From: DATMTS01 sp035564555
GTDB taxonomy: Bacteria > Actinomycetota > Actinomycetes > Actinomycetales > Microbacteriaceae
Direction: 5' to 3'
Assembly: GCA_035564555.1 (NCBI GenBank)
Contig: DATMTS010000039.1
Location: 1-64,000, forward strand
Length of the DNA stretch: 64,000 nt
Part shown: one piece after another, positions 58,675 to 64,000 of the stretch
How positions within the stretch are numbered: position 1 is the first letter of the stretch
Layout: every line of letters starts with the position of its first letter
Notes under the pieces: generated by a model
Databases searched by the model: none
What the model was told of the DNA's origin: nothing
The model's input: only the letters and a program-made list of their open reading frames with translations
Made by a program: the position numbers and the translations under genes

Positions 58675-61419
58675 CTACCGGCGCGGCGCTGCGTCCGTCG
58701 TCGGGGTACCGGCCACGAACCGGGCCAAGGCGACCGTGTCGAGGTTCGGGCCGTACGCCGTGGCGTTACCCAGCGTGAGCGATCCCGAATCCGTCGTCAG
58801 GTGCAGTGAGATCGTCTTGTCCCAGTAGCTGTTCCACGCGTAGTCGTGCCGGAACGCCGCCCGCACACTCGTTCCGTCGGCCTCCGAGATGTCGAGGAAC
58901 CGACTGATCACCTGCGGGTTGTAGTTGATCGCCGCCGACTTGTCGGCGTTGGCGGCACCCAGCACGAGCTGGTAGTCCCCGGCGCCGAACCCGGCCGGCC
59001 GCGGAACGGTGAGCGTGTTCGCAGCACCGTTGCCGAGGTATCCGACATCCCGCACCACGCCGGCGCTGTCCGCCGAACCGTTCGATCCCGCTGCGTCGGT
59101 CTGCACGCGGGCGGCTCCAGACACGGGCAGCGCCTCGGCCTGGGACCGGAACACGTTCGCATCGTCGGCATCGGCTGCCCGCTGGCTCGCTCCGCGCAGC
59201 GTCGTCAGGTCGCCGATGCGCGCGCCGTCAGGTGCCGTGACGACCACCTCGTTCACGCCCTGGGGCAGGAACACGCGAGCGGTGGATGCCCATGAACCGG
59301 CATCCGGCGCAGCGGGCAATGCGACGGCCTTGCCGTTCACCGAGAGGGTGAGCGCGGAGGCGTCTCGTGTCGCGAAGCGCACGGCCACGTCGTAGTAGCC
59401 GGTCTCGGCCGTCGTGGCGAAGAACGTCGCGCTGGCCGCCGCGTTCAGCGCGGCGAAGCCACGCGTCGACTGCTGGTCGTATACCAGTCGCGCTCCGCCG
59501 GCGAGACCCGCGTCCACCGCCGGATACACCGCGCGCTCGCCATCGGTGATGTCCGCCAGATCGAACCGGTCGAGCGTGATGTCGGCGCCGGGCAGCAGCG
59601 TGACGCCGTCTCGGCTGGCGCGCAACGACAGAGCGTGGGTGCCCGCCGTCAGGTGCAGCGTCACATCGGTCGTGCCCCGGTACGACCACGAAAGGTCGGC
59701 CGAATACTTCACGAGCTGATCGAACGCCCCGTCGACGAACAACGCGTGCTGCCCGGGATTCTGGTTCGCCCCCGCGAGCACCGACAGGCGGTAGTCGCCG
59801 GTGCTCGGCACCGTGACGTTCCAGGTCGCGCTCGAACTCGGTCGGTTGAACGATCCGACATCGCGGTTGCCGGATGCCATGAACGACCATTCGCGCGAGG
59901 GATCCTGGTTGTACACGGTCGCGGACGTCAACGTCGCGTCCTCGGCCTCGGTGCTGTTCACCAGGTCGGTGGCAACAGGTTGCGGATCGGCCAGTTCGGG
60001 TGTGATCTGCACGCGGTAGGCGGTGTGTGCGTCGCTGTTCGGCACTCGCACCGTGAGCCGGCCGTGCACGACCTTCGCGGTGGTCGATTCGATCACCGGG
60101 GGTTGCAGCGAGGCTCCTTCAGCGCCGTTCAGACGGTCGGCACTGACCTGCACGGAGACCGTGGTGCCGAACGTCGTCGGGTCGATGCCGCGGACGGCCA
60201 CGTCCACATCCCGCGTGCCGCCACCGAGCAGCACCGTCGCCTTCTTCTTCGCGGTGTCGATCGCCGCGATGCCCTGCAGCGTGTCGGGAACGTTCGGCTG
60301 AGGCGAGGCCACCGCCGCGGTCTTGGAGCCGGCAAGGTCGCCGTACCAGTTGAACATCCACCAGCCGCCGTTGGCGCCGTTGTTGCGCGACGAGTTGTCG
60401 GAGAGGTTGCCGGCGTAGTTCCAGTACGCCGTCTGGGCGTCGACCTTCTCGTCTTCGAACATCGAGAGCCACTGCACGAGCTGCCCGGGAACGCCCATGT
60501 CGCGCAGCATTCCGTACTCGGTGATGTTCACCGGGATCGGCGCGATGCCGAGGCCGGCGACGACCTGCCGGTACTGCGTCACATGCCCGCGGAAGGTGGC
60601 GAGGTTGTTCGTGCCCAGTTCGTGCCAGATGAACACGTCGGGCAGTTGGTCGTGCGCCTTCGCGTAACGCAAGAAGTCGGTGCTGCGGTCGGCGTGCCAG
60701 GAGGAGTCTCCCGGGCCCCCGACCTTCGCGTGGCCGAGGCCGTGTTCGGCGTACACCGCCTGGATGGTGTCATACGTGGCCGACCAGTCGGCCAGGAACT
60801 GCGCCTTCTGCGTCGTCCAGTTCGGGTACCAGTTGCCGCCATCGGGTTCGTTGAACGGGATGAAGATGTAGTTCTGCGGATGCTGCGACTGCGTCGCGAC
60901 CTTCTCCACCGCGGCTCGCAGGATCGGCAGATAATCCCAGACACCGTCGCCGTTGGCGTCGCCGGGGCGCTTGCCTGCGTTGTACGCCCAGTCGGCGTAC
61001 TCGTCTTGCACGTAGACGTAGAGGTCCTTGCCGCCCGCAGCGAAGAAGCTGCGCTCGACGTCGAGCGCGTCGCCGTTGGGGTGCTGCGCCCCCTGCGGAG
61101 GCTTCTGCGAGGTGTTGGTGATGTGCGCGCCGTCGAGCACCGGCTGGCTCGGTACCCCGTCATCGCCCAGCCCGTAAAGGGTGCCGCTCGCGCCGCCGCG
61201 GAAGTCTCCGGTCAGGTGCCCGAGATCGACGGAGAGCGTGTCGGAGGTGGTGTCGGCGGTGGATGTCGCGGGCGCCGTCGCCGATGCCGGACCGGCGGTG
61301 AGCAGGCCGATCGTGGCACCGAGTGCCGTCACCGTCGCCATCGAGAGAACCGAGTAGGCGAGCCGTCGCCCGGCGCTCCGCCGGGTGCCCGGCTGGTCTT
61401 GGGTGTCGTGGTCGAGCAA
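58675..61419 (-). CDS. Secreted glycoside hydrolase with carbohydrate-binding modules
   Basis: A protein of 914 residues. A long signal peptide (GRRLAYSVLSMATVTALGAT to PASA-T, residues about 18-48) leads to a catalytic TIM barrel (about 60-400) of clan GH-A, GH39-like: the acid/base is Glu191 in IPFNEPDGGNW and the nucleophile Glu301 in VNITEYG. Two or three beta-sandwich modules of CBM35/CBM6 type follow (STEAEDATLTSATVYNQ, ATFFATTAETGYYDVAVRFA). No sorting signal is seen, so it is likely released. The start is TTG 61419, six bases after AAGGAGT. It is divergent from the alpha-galactosidase across shared LacI-type operators. The substrate is probably a plant polysaccharide. Confidence 0.85.
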   Translation of the reverse strand: MLDHDTQDQPGTRRSAGRRLAYSVLSMATVTALGATIGLLTAGPASATAPATSTADTTSDTLSVDLGHLTGDFRGGASGTLYGLGDDGVPSQPVLDGAHITNTSQKPPQGAQHPNGDALDVERSFFAAGGKDLYVYVQDEYADWAYNAGKRPGDANGDGVWDYLPILRAAVEKVATQSQHPQNYIFIPFNEPDGGNWYPNWTTQKAQFLADWSATYDTIQAVYAEHGLGHAKVGGPGDSSWHADRSTDFLRYAKAHDQLPDVFIWHELGTNNLATFRGHVTQYRQVVAGLGIAPIPVNITEYGMLRDMGVPGQLVQWLSMFEDEKVDAQTAYWNYAGNLSDNSSRNNGANGGWWMFNWYGDLAGSKTAAVASPQPNVPDTLQGIAAIDTAKKKATVLLGGGTRDVDVAVRGIDPTTFGTTVSVQVSADRLNGAEGASLQPPVIESTTAKVVHGRLTVRVPNSDAHTAYRVQITPELADPQPVATDLVNSTEAEDATLTSATVYNQDPSREWSFMASGNRDVGSFNRPSSSATWNVTVPSTGDYRLSVLAGANQNPGQHALFVDGAFDQLVKYSADLSWSYRGTTDVTLHLTAGTHALSLRASRDGVTLLPGADITLDRFDLADITDGERAVYPAVDAGLAGGARLVYDQQSTRGFAALNAAASATFFATTAETGYYDVAVRFATRDASALTLSVNGKAVALPAAPDAGSWASTARVFLPQGVNEVVVTAPDGARIGDLTTLRGASQRAADADDANVFRSQAEALPVSGAARVQTDAAGSNGSADSAGVVRDVGYLGNGAANTLTVPRPAGFGAGDYQLVLGAANADKSAAINYNPQVISRFLDISEADGTSVRAAFRHDYAWNSYWDKTISLHLTTDSGSLTLGNATAYGPNLDTVALARFVAGTPTTDAAPRR

Positions 61420-61465
61420 TCTGTACTCCTTCGTACGCGAATTCGCCTGGCAGGTCGCCAAGCTC

Positions 61466-61479
61466 TGATACCGCTATCA
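61466..61479. promoter_or_regulatory. LacI/cre-like operator 1
   Basis: tgataccgctatca fits TGWNANCGNTNWCA. It lies 47 bases before the hydrolase start. Confidence 0.55.
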
Positions 61480-61556
61480 CGGCTGCAATTTCAGAAGGTG
61501 GCGGAAGCCTCCTGAAGCGTTCCTCCATGCGGCCTTCGTCTGCACGAGAGTACTTC

Positions 61557-61570
61557 TGATAACGCTTTCA
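61557..61570. promoter_or_regulatory. LacI/cre-like operator 2
   Basis: tgataacgctttca is the exact inverted copy of operator 3, with 21 bases between them. Confidence 0.6.
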
Positions 61571-61591
61571 GGCAAGAGTTGCGGAAAAGTT

Positions 61592-61605
61592 TGAAAGCGT
61601 TATCA
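61592..61605. promoter_or_regulatory. LacI/cre-like operator 3
   Basis: tgaaagcgttatca also fits TGWNANCGNTNWCA and lies 52 bases before the alpha-galactosidase start. Confidence 0.6.
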
Positions 61606-61656
61606 TGAATCCGAGGCCGCATCACCCGAACGGCCTTCCGCGACGAAGAGGACCCG

Positions 61657-63756
61657 ATGAGCGATCGTCTGCAGTGGGGCAACGCGATGTTGACGATCGA
61701 GGTGGAATGGTCCGCCGAGTTCGCGCCGCGGATCGCGGCCGTCGAACGGGCGAGCGGCCGGCTTCGGATGCCGCCGGGCCTGCCCCTGATCGACATCCTG
61801 ACCGTCTGCCACGGCCACGCGCCCGCCAGCGACCGCCTCATCCACACCGCGATCGGGCACGACGCGCGCTATGTGCGGCACGAGGAGGCGGGCGACGGTG
61901 AGAACCGCACCCTGCGTCTCGTCGTCGCCCACGCCGGAAGCGGGCTGACCGCGTCGATCGACCTCAACGTGTTCGAGGGCCTGCCCGTGGTGCACTCCAC
62001 GGTCACCGTCACCAATCACGCGGCCGAGTCGGTCGTGTTGCGCTCCGTGCCGTCGTTCGCCTCCTACCTGGGCGGGGACGGCGCAGGCGACATCCGGGAG
62101 TGGCGCGTGCAGCACGCCCTGAGCGACTGGCTCGGCGAAGGCCGGTGGATCGATGAGAGCCTCGACGGCGTGCGGTTCCCCCGACTCGAGCAGCAGTTGA
62201 CCAGCCATGACCCGCGCGGCCAATTCGCCGTCGCATCCACCGGAACGTGGTCGACCGGTCGGCACCTGCCGATCGCCGCGGTGCGCTCCGAGCGGTTGAA
62301 CGCGGCGTGGGCCTGGCAGATCGAGCACAACGGTCCATGGCGCTGGGAGATCGGCGAGGACACCGCGAGCGGTTACTTCGCGCTCTCCGGTCCGACCGAC
62401 ACCGACCACCAGTGGTCGAAGACCCTTGGCGCGGGGGAGACCTTCACGAGCGTTCCGGCGACCATCGCGCTGGCCGACGACTTCGAGGGTGCGATCGGCG
62501 CTCTCACCCGTTATCGACGAGCGGCACGCCGGGCGCACGACGACAACGCCTCGATGAGCGTGGTGTTCAACGACTATATGAACACGCTGAACGGCGATCC
62601 CAGCACGGCGAAGCTGCTGCCTCTGATCGATGCCGCGGCCGCGGTCGGCGCCGAGATCTTCTGCATCGATGCCGGTTGGTACGACGACAGCGGCGAATGG
62701 TGGGACACCGTCGGCCAATGGCTGCCGTCGACGACCCGGTTCCCCGGAGGCCTCGGCGAGGTCATCGACCGCATCCGCAGCGAAGGAATGGTGCCCGGCC
62801 TGTGGCTGGAACCGGAGGTCATCGGGGTCAACTCGCCGATGGCGCGGGAGCTTCCCGACGCGGCATTCCTGCAGCGCAACGGAAGGCGTCTGGTCGAGCA
62901 CCACCGCTACCATCTCGACCTGCGGCATCCCACAGCCAGGCAGCACCTCGACGGGGTGGTGGACCGCCTGATCGAGGAGTTCGGCATCGGATTCTTCAAA
63001 CTCGACTACAACATCAACCCCGGCGCCGGCACAGACCTGGACGCCGACAGCGTCGGGGACGGTCTGCTGGAGCACAACCGGGCCCACCTGGAGTGGATCG
63101 ACGGCGTACTCGACCGGCATCCCGGCTTGGTGCTGGAGAATTGCGGGTCGGGCGCGATGCGCTCGGACTTCGCCATGCTCTCGCGCATGCAGATGCAGTC
63201 CACCTCCGACCAGCAGGACTTCCTCACCTACCCGCCGATCACCGCCGCGGCGCCGGCCGCGATGCTGCCCGAACAGGCCGCGAGCTGGGCGTACCCGCAG
63301 CCCGAGATGAGCACTGCCGAGGTCGCCTTCTGCCTGGCCACCGGCCTGCTCGGCAGGTTCTACGTCTCCGGCTACCTGAACCGGATGGACGAGCCGCGAC
63401 TGGCCCTGGTGAGGGATGCCGTGGCCCTCGCCAAGCAACTCGCGCCCGAGATCCGCACCTCGACCCCGTTCTGGCCGCTCGGACTGCCCTCCTGGGAAGA
63501 CCCGTGGACGGCGCTCGGCCTGCAGGTCGCGCACTCCCGCCTTGTCACGGTCTGGAACAGATCCGTCGAGTCGGACACGACCGGGCTGCGATTCCCCGCC
63601 CTCAGCGGATCCGAGGTTCGCATCCATACCCTCTTTCCCCGTACCGAGCCCGAGTGGCCGACGCGCTGGGATCCACAGACCGGAACCATGCACATCCGGA
63701 ACCCGACCGGCGAGGTGGGAGCACGCGTGCTCCGCATCGAGGTCATCGAACCGTAA
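61657..63756 (+). CDS. GH36 alpha-galactosidase
   Basis: A protein of 699 residues without signal peptide, so cytoplasmic. It has an N-terminal beta-supersandwich, then a TIM barrel: VVFNDYMNTLNGDPS, FCIDAGWYDDSGEWWDTVGQ, GLWLEPEVIG, GIGFFKLDYNIN with nucleophile Asp450, and QSTSDQQDFLTYPPI with acid/base Asp518. RYHLDLRHP and LENCGSGAMRSDFAMLSRMQ are typical of GH36. It cleaves terminal alpha-galactose from raffinose-type sugars after import. It is followed 65 bases later by a binding-protein gene, forming an uptake-and-use operon that leaves the window. Confidence 0.94.
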   Translation: MSDRLQWGNAMLTIEVEWSAEFAPRIAAVERASGRLRMPPGLPLIDILTVCHGHAPASDRLIHTAIGHDARYVRHEEAGDGENRTLRLVVAHAGSGLTASIDLNVFEGLPVVHSTVTVTNHAAESVVLRSVPSFASYLGGDGAGDIREWRVQHALSDWLGEGRWIDESLDGVRFPRLEQQLTSHDPRGQFAVASTGTWSTGRHLPIAAVRSERLNAAWAWQIEHNGPWRWEIGEDTASGYFALSGPTDTDHQWSKTLGAGETFTSVPATIALADDFEGAIGALTRYRRAARRAHDDNASMSVVFNDYMNTLNGDPSTAKLLPLIDAAAAVGAEIFCIDAGWYDDSGEWWDTVGQWLPSTTRFPGGLGEVIDRIRSEGMVPGLWLEPEVIGVNSPMARELPDAAFLQRNGRRLVEHHRYHLDLRHPTARQHLDGVVDRLIEEFGIGFFKLDYNINPGAGTDLDADSVGDGLLEHNRAHLEWIDGVLDRHPGLVLENCGSGAMRSDFAMLSRMQMQSTSDQQDFLTYPPITAAAPAAMLPEQAASWAYPQPEMSTAEVAFCLATGLLGRFYVSGYLNRMDEPRLALVRDAVALAKQLAPEIRTSTPFWPLGLPSWEDPWTALGLQVAHSRLVTVWNRSVESDTTGLRFPALSGSEVRIHTLFPRTEPEWPTRWDPQTGTMHIRNPTGEVGARVLRIEVIEP

Positions 63757-63821
63757 ACCCAACCCCCAGCAACACAACCCGTGGCGGCACCCCCGCCGCA
63801 CCCCACAGAAGGAGCACGTCA

Positions 63822-64000
63822 ATGAAGATCGCTTGGAAAGGTGCCGTCGTCATCGCGGCCGCCGCAGCGCTCGTCCTCAGCGGATGCAGCGACCCCGGAG
63901 CAGGAGGCGGCGCGAGCAACACCTCGTCGTGGCCGGCACAGGATGCCAAACTCAAGGGCGTCAGCCTGACGATCTGGGCAGCCCAGAATTCCAACAAGAC
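63822..64000 (+). CDS. Sugar-binding lipoprotein, N-terminal part only
   Basis: The start MKIAWKGAVVIAAAAALVLS followed by GC is a lipoprotein signal with the cysteine at residue 22. The mature beginning LKGVSLTIWAAQNSNK matches the first strand of family-1 sugar-binding proteins. AGAAGGAG lies seven bases before ATG 63822. The gene runs off the right edge; permeases probably follow outside. Confidence 0.8.
   Translation, partial: MKIAWKGAVVIAAAAALVLSGCSDPGAGGGASNTSSWPAQDAKLKGVSLTIWAAQNSNK

Noticed and set aside
59635..61515. Plus-strand frame of 626 codons
   Set aside because: Antisense to the secreted glycoside hydrolase with catalytic motifs; Arg/Val/Gly-rich shadow.
61603..63822. Minus-strand frame of 739 codons
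   Set aside because: Antisense to the GH36 alpha-galactosidase with intact active site.

Overview
The window is 64 kb of high-GC bacterial chromosome with very dense genes, many start-stop overlaps (ATGA, GTGA) and many genes whose start codon lies six or seven bases after a TANNNT box, as expected for leaderless transcription. These traits, the gene families present and a REP-like palindrome of the 'ggtcgagta…tatcgagacc' type point to an actinobacterium, most likely of the Microbacteriaceae. That placement is an inference; no rRNA gene is present to confirm it.

Left part (1-18.6 kb). A transposase scrap at the edge is followed by a nearly complete thiamine locus: thiD(-), a TPP riboswitch with thiC(+), thiE(-), and thiO-thiS-thiG-thiF/rhodanese(+). 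After a small secreted protein comes a stretch of gene debris (integrase tail, truncated MarR). Then come an NCS1 permease, a LacI regulator divergent from a Tat-type sugar-binding lipoprotein with no permeases, a LacI-permease-amidohydrolase block, and DUF72 and small membrane proteins.

Middle (18.7-44 kb). It begins with argG and a 1257-residue SF1 helicase-like protein that lacks the key Walker residues. Housekeeping genes follow (mscL, an FmdB-type zinc ribbon, 5-formyl-THF cyclo-ligase, galU, an acetyltransferase, tRNA-Ala), then a flavin monooxygenase of the 3-hydroxybenzoate type and a quinone-reductase-like MDR protein. Two RecQ-like helicases, the second fused to a phosphoribosyltransferase-like domain, flank an Fpg/Nei-type glycosylase and a compact operon. 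That operon resembles the apiose/apionate pathway: a GntR regulator divergent from an OiaC-like TIM-barrel protein, an ApnO-like oxidoisomerase, an SDR and an ApnL-like lactonase.

Right part (44-64 kb). Small membrane proteins, a four-gene operon (acyl-CoA dehydrogenase, DUF445 and two membrane proteins), two aldo/keto reductases and an MFS transporter lead to the ribonucleotide reductase genes. NrdA has no cysteine tail. A 23-residue reading frame ending in CxxC overlaps its stop codon. NrdB has Phe in place of the radical Tyr, the signature of the Mn/Fe class Ic enzymes. DnaA-box-like and NrdR-box-like sites lie upstream. Beyond a second debris stretch (FGGY kinase and racemase remnants) is another lone sugar-binding lipoprotein. 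The window ends with a glycan-use locus: a secreted glycoside hydrolase divergent from a GH36 alpha-galactosidase across three LacI-type operators, followed by the start of a third binding lipoprotein.
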